Assembly: GCA_946800325.1 (NCBI GenBank)
Contig: OX326958.1
Location: 25,832,914-25,896,913, forward strand
Direction of reading: 5' to 3'
DNA length: 64,000 nt
From: Luzula sylvatica
Taxonomy: Eukaryota; Streptophyta; Magnoliopsida; Poales; Juncaceae
How positions within the stretch are numbered: the stretch's first letter is position 1; each line of letters begins with the position of its first letter. Under the pieces are notes generated by a model, which was not told where the DNA came from, searched no databases, and worked only from the letters and a program-made list of their open reading frames with translations. This document shows, piece by piece, positions 1-12,268 of this stretch. The translations under genes and the position numbers were made by a program.

Positions 1-324
1 GGTGGATACAAGTAGAGGAGCGACAATTGTGGCTCTTAGATTGTGATCGACCCAAGGAGTGAGAAGACGGCCAACGAACGGTGAAAGACGCGTGGTATGG
101 GACGCGCGGATTGTCACCAACGTGACAGGAGATAGAAGGCGGCGATCAACCCTTCGTGCGTGATCAATTTCACGCTGGTATAGATCTATCCTTCTAATTG
201 CATCGTACCCTCGAAGTCGTGGCGTGATCTCGGGAATCGGGGAATCGGACCGGGCCTTCATTCCGCTGCGCGGGCCCGGGGTCGAGGATATTCCCCAACA
301 GATAGATCTGAATCAAAAGAGTAA

Positions 325-777
325 AAAATACTAATTTCAATATTTCTATACAAAATTTGGCTAGAAAGATGCAATAGAACATTTACTAATAACAAATTAT
401 CTGACTGGCAAATAATAGACCATATAATTTATGAATACGAATTAAATACATTAGTAAATAATGGTGAGAATTACAAAAATATATATAATGAAATATACAC
501 CAATAGAAATAGAAGATCAAATGCCCAAAACCCCCAAAATCCATTATCAACCTCAGATTCAAATACAGATTACTCAATTACAGAACCATACTCAGATGAA
601 AATCGACTAAACCAATCTACAACTCTAGAAATAAACTACACTAATCATTTAAATAATGCAGAAGGTATGGAACAAGAAGGATTTACAGTAGCAGAGGGAA
701 TTTGGTGGTTTAATGATGACATGGCTAATGAAGAAAGGCGAGCAGAACAAGTTAATCGATCAAACAGCACGCAATAA
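325..777 (+). pseudogene. Open frame without start codon in retroelement-like segment
   Basis: The frame is open for 150 codons after a stop at 322-324. It has no ATG until 667, so it is probably the tail of a longer ancestral frame. The encoded sequence is rich in Asn, Glu and Tyr. It has a Trp-containing stretch near its start and a paired Trp near its end, and it stops at 775-777. Immediately upstream an open stretch continues in another frame, which suggests an old indel at about 325-330. I do not recognise a named domain. It could be the end of a pararetrovirus polyprotein or a second open frame of such a virus, but no catalytic motif supports that. Confidence 0.3.
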
Positions 778-1219
778 CGTACCTTTACAATCAGAAGAAC
801 TGTTGAAGAACTGGAGAGCCTAATAGGAACCTCCATGCCCGAAGATCAAACCCAAATTGCTCCAAATCCTGATGAAAACGAATGGCGATTCTCGATAAAT
901 GAGTTCAATTTCGAAGAGCTAGGGTTCAGTGAAGGATAACTGAGTTGAGTGAGAAGAGGTGACCGAGTTGGAGAAGATTCAAGCTCTAAAGCTCGGTTCT
1001 ACGAGATGAGCTCCGCACATACAGAAACAGAACAAACCAGCATCAACATGTGCGAAGCTCCCCATGCAGAACAAAGCTCAAATGAGCTGGTGAAACAAGG
1101 TGGACTGAGATAGAGTGAGAAGAGGTGGCCTGAGCTGGTGTGAGCAAGAATGCTCAATAAGGGAGGTATAAATAAAGGACGAGCTCACCCGCACTAGTTC
1201 ACTGGAGGCTTGGCATCAA

Positions 1220-1429
1220 ATGTCACGGGAGCTCAGCCGAGCTCAGAAGGCGATAATGGCGAGGAGGAAGTCAGCGAAGCCATTGGTGAGAGCAACGGTA
1301 CCGAAGAGTAAAGAACAGGGAAATGGGAAACTGCAAAAACCGGGATTCAAGATCCAAATTATTGAGGGAAAGCAAAGCCAGATTCCTCAATCCGAAAATT
1401 TAAACTGGGAAAACATTTCCAGTTTCTAA
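1220..1429 (+). CDS. Small basic open frame after TATA/primer-site-like sequence
   Basis: This 69-residue frame starts at the first ATG after the TATA-like box (1167) and ends at a TAA at 1427-1429. It is rich in Lys, Arg and Gln, with no signal peptide or membrane segment. If the segment is a retroelement, this would be the truncated start of its first open frame, since the start codon overlaps the primer-site-like sequence. No family is recognised, and it may be noncoding. Confidence 0.2.
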   Translation: MSRELSRAQKAIMARRKSAKPLVRATVPKSKEQGNGKLQKPGFKIQIIEGKQSQIPQSENLNWENISSF

Positions 1430-1435
1430 GGTCTT

Positions 1436-4090
1436 AAGATATGTTAAAGTAGCTTTTTATTTTATTTAGTTTTATTTTCAGTTCTAGGGTGATCTAAACA
1501 TACTCATTAAGAAGGTGATTAGTACTTTCTAAATGAGTACTTAGTTAACACCAAAACTTTGTAAAATTCAATTTTTATAAAGCAATAGAAGTAGGACCCA
1601 AGAGCCTACTCTATTTTTCTCAAAAAAAAAAAAAAATCAGTTTCCATAATTTTTTCAAAATTGAATGCACATATAAATATCATTTTTCATGTAAAATCAA
1701 ATTTCATGTTTTCTAAAATACCTGCAAAATGAAAAGTTAATATATTCAAAATACTCAATTTTGAAGTTCTTCATGAAAAAAATTCTTAAATCAACGATTA
1801 ATACATGGATAATACTTAATTTTGATTTTTTTTTTAAAGAAAACAAAAACAAAATTGAAAACTAATGCATGTAAAATACCGAATTTGTGTGTGTTTTTAA
1901 TCTTAAAAATGGAAAACTAATACAAGCAAAATACTTAATTTTTATATATTTTTAGAAAATAAATATTTGAAACTAAAGTCTACTGCGGCCAAAATACTCA
2001 ATTTTATTTTATTTCTAATAAACTAGAAATGTATACTAAATTACTAATACAAGCAATTAATTTATACAGGTGGTCATGTGTATTGTGTAGTGTAGACCAT
2101 AGAAGATGCAACACACTCGGGCATTCACAATATACAATTAGTTTTTTTGCAAATATATTTTAACTATAATAATTTATAAATATTATTAATTTGTGATTGC
2201 AAATTAAATTACAAATATTTATAAATTATATTTTATAGGTTCGCCAAATGACTTGTGAGTAACGAGTCAATCAAACACATGTTCGGTTAGTATGATGATA
2301 ATTTGTTATTTTTTGTTAGCAAGTAGCTATAGATCGATTTAAATATTCAATAATATATATACGGATTATTGTTTCTAATTTATTTTTACATATGCAGGTA
2401 TTCAAGAGTAATTGTGCACCCAAAAATCGAATATTCGTGTTCAAATAAAAAAATTCATAACATATCATTAATTTTTTTATTAACTGAAACAAGTTCATGA
2501 CATGCACACAGGTTGCATTGATAAAAAAATGATTACTTTCAGAAAGAGTGGTTATGCATTATCTCCTTAAAATCTCCTAGATTGATTGATGTGTTGGCGT
2601 GTGCATTAATGATTGTGGTAAATCATGAATATTTAATTTTTTCTATCCTATATAAAAAAAAAAAGATAAAAAAGATCCACCGTTTCACACATTATTAATT
2701 TATTTAATATTTTAAACAAGTTGGTTTACCACCATTTATAATATCAATAATCAAATTTAAATATATAAATTTAGAAAAGAAGTTATTTTACCGAATTAAT
2801 ATACCGTTTAACTTGCATTAAACGGATACACATGAACAAAAATATCATTAAAAATAAAAATAATAAGTTCGCAAAAGTTAGCAAAATAAAAATAAAAATA
2901 CTTTGTTTTAAAAAAAGATTGAAAATAAAATAACAAAAATTTATTAATATAAATATGACTTGTCATATGTAAAATTAAATATAATAAATAATTAAATAAA
3001 CCAAATTATTCTTTAATAATTTGATTTACCACATAATAAATATCGTTTACCATCTAATTAATACGATTTTGCCACCTAATTAATATCATGTATTAATTTG
3101 CATAATTTTATTGTTTACCATGTATTAATTTGAATTTAGAATTAAATTGAGTCAATTAAATTATTTCCGACACATTAATGATTGTGGGAAAACTTAAAGG
3201 AGGCAAATATAATTTTTCTTTGAGAAATTATGGAGAAGTGGAAATTTAAGCTTAACTGACTATTTCCCTCGAGCTATCCAAAATATTTGGATCTCCTCTA
3301 CTATATTAGCTATCAAAGACCTATGATTTAAAGTTTAAACTAATCTCTCTAAAGATCTTATTGCATCTCTCTTTCCATATCATGAAGCAATAGAAGGCCA
3401 CTATTTGTTGTAGTCTTTTGTCTCTTTATCCTTGTATTAGAATTTGTAGGAGATTTCGCTCTTGCAATAGATTAGCATCCAGAAATAGAATTGCATCGAC
3501 TCATATCCATGAGGCAATCGAATATGGGCAATTGTTTTGATGCAAAAAAGCTAAAAAAATATTTTACATATTCACCTGAGCATTTAAAAAATTGATGATA
3601 GATCATAAATTTTGATGCAAAAGAATCTAAAAATTCTTTGAGCATTTTAACAATTCCTGACATTTTTGCCCTCTGGATGTTTTCACACACTGGGGAGATA
3701 TTGGATGTTTAAAAATTATAATATATTGTAAGCATACTAAATTAAATGTTTTAATAATGGAACTGACACGACAATTAACATTTACTAATATTAACATATT
3801 ATAAATTATTGACGTATTAATTAAACATGTCAATTAACATTTAATTGAGTCAATTAAAAATGTTAATCAGTTCACTTTGTGATCACATCAAGAATATTGG
3901 ATTATTGAAATGAGTTCGGGAGGCCAAGTATATTTTTTCTTTCATAAATTACTATAATTTGGACTGAAGTAGAAAAAATAAAACGTTTTTGGTGAAATGT
4001 TTACAACTGAAGTAGAAAAAATAAAGAGCCCACGCGTGCTTTTTTGTGAAATGTTCAAAATTATATGAAATGTTCAAAATTATATGTATG
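1436..4090. other. AT-rich intergenic DNA with repeat fragments
   Basis: No gene is seen. The stretch contains poly-A tracts (for example near 1621) and short diverged tandem phrases around 1730-2040 built on 'AAAATACTCAATTTT'. It also has two partial copies of a dispersed repeat, at about 3100-3240 and 3760-3960, described under the 41850 element. No open frame has coding character. Confidence 0.6.
3760..3960. repeat. Copy of dispersed TIR-type repeat (family of 41850-42616)
   Basis: It shares the phrases 'GTCAATTAACAT', 'AACATATTATAAATT' and 'TTTAATTGAGTCAATTAA', and an end reading 'GGGAGGCCAAGTATATT', with copies at about 14090, 41850 and 49640. A further, more worn piece lies at about 3100-3240. 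I could not fix target duplications for these copies. Confidence 0.5.
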
Positions 4091-4102
4091 GTATAATAAT
4101 AA

Positions 4103-4130
4103 CTAGGAGATTACCCGCGCTTCGCGACGG
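4103..4130 (-). mobile_element. Helitron 3' end (minus orientation)
   Basis: Read on the minus strand, a GC-rich hairpin (arms CGCG and CGCG around AAG, within 'GTCGCGAAGCGCGGG') is followed about ten bases later by CTAG and then T. That is the hairpin-CTRR-T signature of a Helitron 3' end. The body would extend to the right. The TC-type 5' end was not identified with confidence. Confidence 0.55.
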
Positions 4131-6443
4131 TTTTGTTGCATTTATTCTTCCATACACATAATATATAATTATGATTTTTCGGGATCAAACATAAAATTTT
4201 GTGAAAATAAAAATCATATTTATCAAGGAAGTTTGATGATGACAAAATCATTGTACAATTTTTTAATATGACATAATTCGAAATATTTATTTAGTACTCT
4301 AATGCAATACATAAAAAAGAATAAATATTACTATAAGATAATAAAATAACATGCATGGACATAAATAAAAAGCAAAATCATATGATATCTTAAATTTTCA
4401 TATTTAAAAATTAGAATAATAACATTTTAGAAGTTCAAAAAAATATTTGTGTCTGATAAATTTTATGTTTCGTGTTTATTATTGAAAAATATTATATAAG
4501 TTAAAGAAATTATTTGTGTTTAGTAAATAAATATTTATTATTATTTTTTTTTTTAAAGATTAAATGAAATTGTTTTAAGTAAAACTACAAATATAACGTA
4601 CTTAGTAGTATGTGCAATTTTTTTCAATTATAGTTTTAAAAATAATAATAATTAGGATTACAAATCATTAATGTAATTATATTTATTTTTATATATTTTT
4701 TACATAGTTGTTTTTCATAAGTTTAAGTTAGAAAAAAATATTGAATATATGATAATATGATCTCGAAATAAAGATAAAATTCAAGTGAATATATTTCTTA
4801 ATTTTTTAAAATTATATGATGAAAATAACTAACAATATTTGATGTATGTTTTATCATATTATATATTAATTTATTAAGGTTAGATATTTAAACTATGCAC
4901 ATTCTATTTGTATTCACAATTGATCATGTAGCATATTGTGAAAAAAATTCAAAATCAAATACAGCTGGTTCAACATGAACCTACCGAATAATATTTTGAC
5001 ACGTCATCGGTGTAAGGTGATGTGACCTTCTAAAATTGCTTAAAAATATGTGTAAAATAATGGACACATAAATGACTACAAAAAAAACATAATCACACAA
5101 AATAAAAGGTTAATTCATGGTTCATATGTTGTCGCATATGTGGCATGAAATCTAATAACGAGACGATTGCATAAAAATGGGTCCCAAACATAATCACACA
5201 ATCTAATGGTTGAAATAATTGTGATATGTGGCACGAGGAAATTGCATAAGAATGGGTCCAAAATAAAGGAATTGGTAAATAATATAATGATAATGGTATA
5301 ATAATAATGAGACGACCTTTCATTAACAAAATACCCAAATTACCCCCACTTTCTTCTTTATTACCTTTTATTAAATATTGAAGCAAGGTAAATCTTTTTT
5401 CTCTTTTATCCTGATCCTCCATTTTTTCTCTTCAACCACTCCAAAGCTCATATTATACTATTAGTTAAAAAGTTCTCCAAGTAGGCAAATTAACCACACA
5501 TTCCCAAAACAGATATTTATCCAATTCAAAACAATAAGCAGTATAAAATTACAACTTGAAACCAAAGGAGATAGAACTCACAGAAAATTGGCATGAAAAT
5601 CTTTTTCAGGCCTCACATGTTGTAGTCAATTAAAGATAGAGAGGGAATCACTTTGTAGTTTACTTGCAAGTTCAAGTAGTAAAAGATTGGCAAATTGATG
5701 ATGCAATTTGCAACCGAAATTTCCCTCCAAATTACTCTGAATCACTGTTTTTATGATCTGTCATGAGCATGCAGTTATCATAATTAAATGCTCGTTCAAT
5801 ACTGCCTTTATTCGCCAAGTAATTTTCTATGCAATTTACGAGAAGTTTACCCTTTTTTTAGTAAATTGGTTGCTTTAGACGCTTTATCTATTCTTGTCAA
5901 TTTGTTGTATTGTTTCTTTTGCTTTCTGTTTTTACAGTCACGGGAAATGGCAAAGATGAAAGAGCAATTATACTTTTTTTTAATAAAAAAAAAGAATAAA
6001 GCCAAATTGATCAAATAAAACTTGGTTGTGATCTAAATCATCAAACTGATGACCTGTTATTTGAATCTGATAATCTAAAATATAAAATAAAATGATATCA
6101 AATGACCAAATGACGAATATAATTGATAGTAAAATCTGAACGACGCGTTATCAGAATAAACCAGCAATCCATGATTCAAATTGACTCGAATAAAAAAAGT
6201 GATACAATTCTCATCTTCTTTTCCCGAATTTTATTCATCTACCACGGGACAGATGAATATAAATTTGGAAAAAGAATCATATCAATCTTCCTCAAACAAA
6301 GATGAGCTAATTTTAATTTTAAATTATATTTTAAAAATGGCTAAGCACTGGTATATCCTTTGAAAAAGCCAAAAATACCAAATTTATTTCTCTAGAATAA
6401 TTAATATCAAATTTATTTTTCTAAAATTATGAATAATGAACAT
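4131..6443. other. AT-rich intergenic DNA
   Basis: No gene is seen. The left part is probably Helitron body. At about 5087-5260 a diverged tandem duplication repeats 'AACATAATCACACA' and 'TTGCATAA.AATGGGTCC' roughly 75-100 bp apart. The open frames here (such as 5093-5422 minus and 5788-6018 plus) have low-complexity composition and no recognisable domain. Confidence 0.5.
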
Positions 6444-6524
6444 GGTGAGATGGCCGAGTTGGTCTAAGGCGCCAGATTAAGGTTCTGGTCCGAAAGGGCG
6501 TCGGTTCAAATCCCACTCTCGCCA
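6444..6524 (+). tRNA. tRNA-Leu (anticodon AAG)
   Basis: A complete class II cloverleaf is visible. The seven-base acceptor stem pairs GGTGAGA (6444-6450) with TCTCGCC (6517-6523), with one G-T pair, and the discriminator base is A at 6524. The A box lies at 6451-6462 (TGGCCGAGTTGG) and the B box at 6503-6513 (GGTTCAAATCC). The anticodon stem CCAGA/TCTGG (6472-6476, 6484-6488) holds loop TTAAGGT with anticodon AAG at 6479-6481. The long variable arm expected of leucine tRNA is present and there is no intron. A T6 run at 6531-6536 provides the RNA polymerase III terminator. CCA is not encoded, as expected for a nuclear gene. It delivers leucine at CTT codons and, by wobble after modification, CTC. 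Confidence 0.97.
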
Positions 6525-6530
6525 ATCTAA

Positions 6531-6536
6531 TTTTTT
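6531..6536 (+). terminator. Pol III terminator of tRNA-Leu
   Basis: Six consecutive T residues lie seven bases after the discriminator base of the tRNA. This is the standard length for RNA polymerase III termination. Confidence 0.85.
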
Positions 6537-7840
6537 ATAAATAAAAAAAAATGAATAATGAATATGACTCGACTTGATTTCTGCAAGATAATGAATATAT
6601 TATTTTCATTATCAAAACTTACAACACACCTACGAGAATTTATTCATTCAAGTCGCTTCCCTTTTTCTACGGAATAAGAAATCAACAAGTGTTTCATATA
6701 TATTATAGAAAAAATAATAATAATAAACACAAATTATGGTTGAATTAAAAATGAATTCATGATGCAAATGGAGTAATAGAAGCAATTCTAAAGGCACCAA
6801 ATCAAAGAATATGGGTTTTGATTAACAGATGAGATGGACATGATTAGAAAATTAAGGAGAAATCACAAGACAACCATAATACACATGGAAAAGAGGCTCA
6901 TTAGGTAAGCAATTAAGGGTTACAGCACACAACTGAATTGTCACTTCACCAACTTAATGGATGTCTGTTATATTTTATTAATTAAATAAAATTAAAATTA
7001 CTGAAGAATAAATCTACACTCAATAATGATAAATCTTGATTTATATCATCATTAATTATTTATCATGTACTATTGATGTGTTGCAATAATTTGAAGGAAT
7101 TGTTTTAACCATAAAATAGGATCAATTAGCGGTTGAATAGCCAATTTTAGCAATGTAAAGTATATCCTATATTATATTTGGCCTTAAACCTAAAGCAAAA
7201 GATTAGTAGTCATAAAAATAAGAAAAAGGGCCAACAGTCATAATCCTCGAGCAACTTAACCAATACCTAACTCACATTTTTTAACCCAAAGCAATTAAAA
7301 AGAGAAAAAGGGTCTCAACCATAAAAGAAGGCTTTAAATAACACACTTGCAAATGACAAATCCGACACAAATTTCTTGTGGCCCTTGTTTGCTTGCTTTG
7401 ATTACAAATTGTACCCATATCTTTATCCTATTCAGTTCATCATTTATTCTTTTGACCAATACTGCAAATCATGAAGAGTAATAATTTATAATCAAATTCG
7501 AAAATCACACAAACACGAACCACAAAATACAAGACTCTTGTCATTCAATTCAATCTACATACATCGATACGGCACCCAAATTCTTTGGCTATAAAAATAA
7601 CAAATTACAACACGCGAACCAATCAAACACCCCCACACACACGACACCCCCCGTTCTTTCTTCAATCCAAATAAAAATTAACCCCCCCGCAAAAAAAAAA
7701 AAAAAAAAAAAAAACAATCAAACAAACAAACCCGACATCTAATCCGCTAACCGATGAATTCAATTATCAAGCATCCTCATCCAAATAAATGACGCCACAT
7801 CAGCATGATAATAATAACAACATACATTTCACGCACCGAA
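6537..7840. other. Intergenic DNA and 3' flank of the receptor kinase
   Basis: No gene is seen. The part next to 7840 is the likely 3' UTR of the minus-strand receptor kinase. It contains C-rich and A-rich runs at about 7626-7714, including an A run of more than 20 bases at 7690-7713. The rest is AT-rich with no supported open frame. Confidence 0.5.
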
Positions 7841-10298
7841 TCACTCAGTACGAATCGAGGATCTATCATCCGCATCCTCGATACTCTCCGCCACGAACCC
7901 TCCCGTCTGAGCCCCACCGTTTCCATTCCGTCTAATCTCCTCGATCCTCGTAATGACATCCCCAATCACCGGCCTATTATCTGGATGCTGAGAAGCACAA
8001 TCAATACCCAACTGCAAAAACTGCACCATTTCCTCCTCGGAGTTTCCATCCCTCAACAACTCCATGTCAAACACTTCCGAAGTCCATTCCTCCCTAACCA
8101 CTGATTGCACCCATCGCGGCAAGTCGACGCCTTCTTCGTTCAACAAAGTTTGGGTCGGCGCTTTGCCCGTTAACAATTCGAGGATTAACACGCCGAAGCT
8201 GTACACGTCTGCTTTCTGGGAGATTCTTCGCGGGTCGGTTACTTCCGGGGCTCTGTATCCGGAGACGCGGGCCGGGGAGGAGGAGACAGGGGAGACCAAG
8301 GAGGAGAGGCCGTGGTCCGAGACGCGAGCCGAGTAGGAGTTTGTTAGGAGGATGTTCGAGGATTTTATGTTCCCGTGGGAGAATGTGGGTCCCGCGGAAT
8401 GGATGTGGGATAGACCTCGAGCTGCGGCTAATGAGATTGAGACGCGCGTTTCCCAGTTTAGTGGAGTTCGGCCCGATCCTCTGTTTCCTGCGAGTTAAAA
8501 TATATGATTTTTTATATTTTTTTGGTGTTGGTGTGATGCAATTAGTGAAAATATCTGAAAAAATTTTAATTTGAATGTGTCGGTATCAAGAGCTAAATGA
8601 TTCACCTAACATCACTTTCGAGTTAAAGCATGTATTACTTTGAGTGAAATTTAACTAAGCCTATATGTTTGCTAGGAAATCACCTGTATTGATTAGTACC
8701 TTTTTGGTGACTAAAGAAACATAGCTTTTAAAAAATCTAATATAGATTTGATCAATAAAACATGGAGTAAAACAAAACACCGACAATGTAGGACGAAAAT
8801 GGGTTTTCAATCAACAGGACTTTTAAAAAACAAAATGTAATACGTACGTTAAAAAGACCAAGCAAATTTAGTAAATTAATTGTATATTTACCGTGTAGAA
8901 GAGCAGAGAGGCTTCCCATAGGCATGTACTCGTATACGAGCAATTTCTCGTCGCGGCTAAAATAATAAGCCATCAAAGGAACCACATACTTATCGTCTCT
9001 TATCGACCCAATTTCCTCGACCTTTTGTCTGAATTCCACTTCCGCGAGTTCCACATCCTTGAGTCTTTTTACCGCAACTGCAGCTCCAGTTTCCATCACC
9101 GCTTTGTACGCAGTACCAAAAGTACCCTTTCCTAACACCTCGGCAGACGCTCTTAATAAGTCTTCCAGATCGAAGGATTCTGATGAAACAAACGGGCAAA
9201 ATTGTCAAAAAAAGAATAAAGTAGAAAAATGACGTGATTAAAGAAGGTATTACCACCTTTTGCTCCGAGGAAAACGAGTCGTTTCTCCTTCTCCTTTGCG
9301 GCTAAACCTGCAGCTACTGCAGTTCCAGTTACTGCGCCTGCGCCTGCGCCGGCTCCGTTACCGGTATATCCAATTCCAGTTGTTGGTATCGACCGTAACG
9401 CCGCACCATTGCTTTCTGTCTCGGGAATTTTAGGCGGTACAGTTCCGGTCTTTCTCTGTCTAGTGCATCTCTTACAGAGGAATATCATCAATGCAAGTAA
9501 AATCAATGCAAAGATTACAGAAGCAATTGCAATTCCAGCAATGGCTCCTCCAGATAGCTTCTTCTTCTTCGCAGCTCCGGTTCCTGGAGTCCCGGCAGGA
9601 GATCCAGCTGGAGACGGTAAAGTTTCGCCAGGGCAGAGCCCCATGGGGCCCCCACAAAGACCCGTACCGAGAAAGGAACTAGCAGGCATGGATCTGAGCT
9701 TAATGGGTATAGATCCATTCAGCTTGGTATACGATACGTTGAACTGAACCAGTGAAGGTTGTTCCAGATCTGGTATTCCTCCGGTTAACCCATTTCCTTC
9801 CAAGTACAATGTACCTAACCTCGTCAAATTATTCAGTGAATCCGGTACTGGGCCAGTAAAATCATTGTCTGCGAGATTAAGCCTTACTAAGTTTTTAAAA
9901 GAGGAGATATAGTCTGGAATCACGCCAGTAAATCGATTTCCTTGGAAGTACAGATTACGCAGCTCGGTAAGAGACGAGAGGTCCGAGGGAAGCGGCCCAG
10001 AAAGGTGGTTCAGACGGAGAGAAAGAGTACGAAGCCCGGTAAGCTTGCTTATTGTACCTTCAGGGATCTGGCCGGAAAGGGAAGAACCCGGTAGACGGAG
10101 AACCACCACGGTATTGCCTTCACAGGTTATTCCAGGCCAGACACAGGTGGAAACGGAGGTATTCCATGGTAGTGACGGCCGCACGGCGGTTTTGAACGCC
10201 AAAAGTGCTTGGGTCTCCGTGGCAAGGTCGGCTTTAGTGGAAAAGTAAAAAAGCGAGAAAACTGAAAGGACCAAGAAGACCAAAGAGGGAGACGCCAT
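7841..10298 (-). CDS. LRR receptor-like kinase, probably catalytically inactive (RKL1/At1g48480-like)
   Basis: Exons are complement 9254-10298, 8892-9179 and 7841-8487. All introns are GT-AG and the spliced frame is 660 codons (659 residues). Residues 1-23 are a signal peptide. An LRR N-terminal domain with WPGITC and about five leucine-rich repeats (roughly 62-200) follows. A membrane helix at about 250-275 is followed by a basic stop-transfer stretch. The kinase-like domain begins near 349. It keeps a glycine loop (GKGTFG) and the ATP-binding Lys386. The catalytic HRD is HGN (482-484), so the catalytic Asp is Asn, and DFG is DHG (502-504). This combination is typical of the LRR-III 'probable inactive receptor kinase' group, which acts as plasma-membrane co-receptors or scaffolds. 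Start choice: first ATG, directly followed by the signal peptide. Introns fall before the kinase domain and inside it, as in that family. CT-rich tracts lie just upstream. Confidence 0.95.
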
Positions 10299-10337
10299 TA
10301 ATGGTAGTCTCTCTGTCTGTGGGAGGAAGATTAGCTC

Positions 10338-10343
<6 letters not shown>

Positions 10344-10383
<40 letters not shown>

Positions 10384-10423
10384 GTGAACAGGGTAGCCCT
10401 AGAGAGTAGAGAGAGTGAAGTAA

Positions 10424-10461
<38 letters not shown>
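10344..10461 (-). repeat. GA/CT microsatellites in the receptor-kinase leader
   Basis: Two long GA tracts (10344-10381 and 10427-10461 on the plus strand) read as CT on the gene's strand, 45-165 bases before its ATG. CT-rich leaders are common near plant transcription starts. These tracts probably lie in the 5' UTR or core promoter. Confidence 0.75.
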
Positions 10462-10463
<2 letters not shown>

Positions 10464-11771
10464 GGGGGATTTAAATTAAATGTATTTTGAATTTATTTAT
10501 TTATTGGTAATAAATTATAAAAGGGGGTTAACAAAATTAAAAAAATCTAGAAATTCACTGAATATTAAATTATAAATTTTATAATTTAAGATTTGTTTTA
10601 TCTTTTTTGTGGGGATAAGAAGTTAGACTGGGAATATCAGTGAGGCCATGGACCAAGGCAATAATTAGGAATCGTTGGCTTTTTTTACTTTCCAGAATAA
10701 CTTTTTGAGGATTTTGTATGGCAAACTTTGTAGAGATATTCATGCCAAGATATATAATTTTTTGAGGACCTGGAAGGTCATTGATTTATGTGTTTTCACA
10801 GTAAATGCTTGTGATTTTTATATATTGTTTAAAATATTAGAATATGTATTTGATAAAAAAAAAAATTAGATAATTTATATTTCTTGCCGGACATTTAGCG
10901 AAAATGAAAGTGACATGTGTGATGGCCAGTGAAGTGGATTCTATTCTTTTGCAAAAAAAAAAAAAAAAAAAAAAAAAAGTGGATTCTATTGAATATTCCT
11001 TTTTATGTTCTTTTTAAAAAAATGTATAATACTTGAAAATTATAGATTTTTTTTTTTGCTCCCGGACAATATTTTGGATATTTATTTCCTGATTTTGTTT
11101 GGTATATAATGTTTTCAATATTTATATGATGGTTTTATTGGTTTATATCGTATATATTATTCATACATCTTATATATATTTCGATGATACATCGCTCGCT
11201 CGACTATATGAGTGTTTTTTTTCTATTTCTATAAATTGTTATTACATATTATAATTTTCTGAATATTTGTATGATTTTTAAAATACTTTTCATCTATTTT
11301 TTATCTTATAAATTTTCACTATTTATATACTGTTTTTCTTATAAATAAAAGAATAAATCTAATTGATCAAAAATATATATACTTATATACATTTAGATCC
11401 TTCATCGATATGTAACACGATAACATGGAAAACTAAATATTCGGGAATTTGAATAACCAAATATCACATAATTCAAATCATTGAAAAAATAATATTTTCA
11501 AAACTCGAATGATCCGAAAATCAAATTTCTTGTCACCCGAATAATTCAAAAGTTGAACGATCCGAGAACCAAAAGACTAAAAAATCGAACAACCAATGAC
11601 CGAATGACCTAAAAACCAAACGACCCGAAACAGAGAGACTCGAAAACCGAACGACAACACCCGAAAGATCTTCAACCGAATTATTCGAAACCGAACGGGT
11701 CGCTACTCAAATGACCCGACATTGCGAATTGTTTGTTAATTGAAGTAATGTAAACCCAAACTGAACTCAAC
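10462..11771. other. Upstream region and AT-rich intergenic DNA
   Basis: The receptor-kinase promoter must lie at the left of this stretch, but I see no convincing TATA at the right distance. A long A run is at about 10954-10978. From 11440 to 11730 there is a cryptic repeat built on ACCCGAAA/AACCGAAC words (described separately). No gene is seen. Confidence 0.5.
11440..11730. repeat. Cryptic simple repeat, CCGAAAA/ACCGAAC words
   Basis: Short words such as CCGAAAA, AACCGAAC and GACCCGAA recur every 7-14 bases without a fixed period. The same composition appears at about 47830-48030, 48870-49420 and, inverted, 60760-61010. Confidence 0.6.
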
Positions 11772-12268
11772 TAGGGATGTCAACGGATCGGGTCGGGTTC
11801 GGTTAAGTCACCTCCATATCTGAATCAGAATTTTTGGGTATTACCCCAACCCGTACCAAAAATACCCGCAGATAAAAAATCATACCCGAACTCGCGGATA
11901 ACGGATATACTCAAACCCGAACTCGTTATCCGAAAATCATCAATAAAAAATCTAAAAAATTATTATACAAATACGTAAAATCGACAACAATTTTAAATAC
12001 ATAAAGCAACCAAAATGTACAAATACATTCAAAAGTTAAATATTACAAATAATTAATCCATAAAGCATCCAAAATGTTCATATTATTAGATATTTTCGGG
12101 TATTTTCCAAAGTTCGGATTAAGATATTTTTTGGAACGGTTATACTCGCGGGTAAAAATTTATCCCCGAAGATATTATTCGATCCTTGAATATTTTTTCG
12201 AATATTACCTGTTCCGTTCGTAACGAGTACCCGTGAATTCAAATTTTATCCGATCCGTTAACATTCTG
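11772..12268. mobile_element. hAT-like MITE, diverged
   Basis: The left end reads TAGGGATGTCAACGGATCGG. The right end, read on the minus strand, reads CAGAATGTTAACGGATCGG. These are imperfect terminal inverted repeats of the TAGGG/CAGRG type seen in hAT elements. The interior is rich in ACCCG and CGGGT words. I found no clean 8-bp target duplication, so the copy is probably old. Confidence 0.55.

Larger units (their letters stand above)
1..1435 (+). mobile_element. Decayed retroelement segment, possibly endogenous pararetrovirus
   Basis: This stretch is more GC-rich than the DNA to its right and has a layout like the end of a pararetrovirus genome. An open frame (325-777) is followed by an intergenic stretch. 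Then come a TATA-like octamer at 1167-1174, an overlapping AATAAA at 1171-1176, and a short sequence at 1211-1222 matching 8 of 12 bases of the usual plant initiator-tRNA-Met primer site. A new basic open frame starts at 1220. Upstream (1-324) the frame is broken by several stops, and reading continuity shifts frame near 325-330. I saw no protease, reverse transcriptase or RNase H motif inside the window, so the assignment rests on layout only. An LTR retrotransposon remnant is an equally open alternative. The copy is defective as seen. Confidence 0.3.

Noticed and set aside
4089..5306. Direct repeat 'TGGTATAATAATAA' at both ends of a 1.2 kb stretch
   Set aside because: The repeat is AT-rich simple sequence and could be chance, and Helitrons do not make such duplications.
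5093..5422. 109-residue minus frame
   Set aside because: It crosses a diverged tandem repeat, has no recognisable domain, and no consistent splice extension was found.
9409..9747. 112-residue plus frame
   Set aside because: It is antisense to exon 1 of the receptor kinase.
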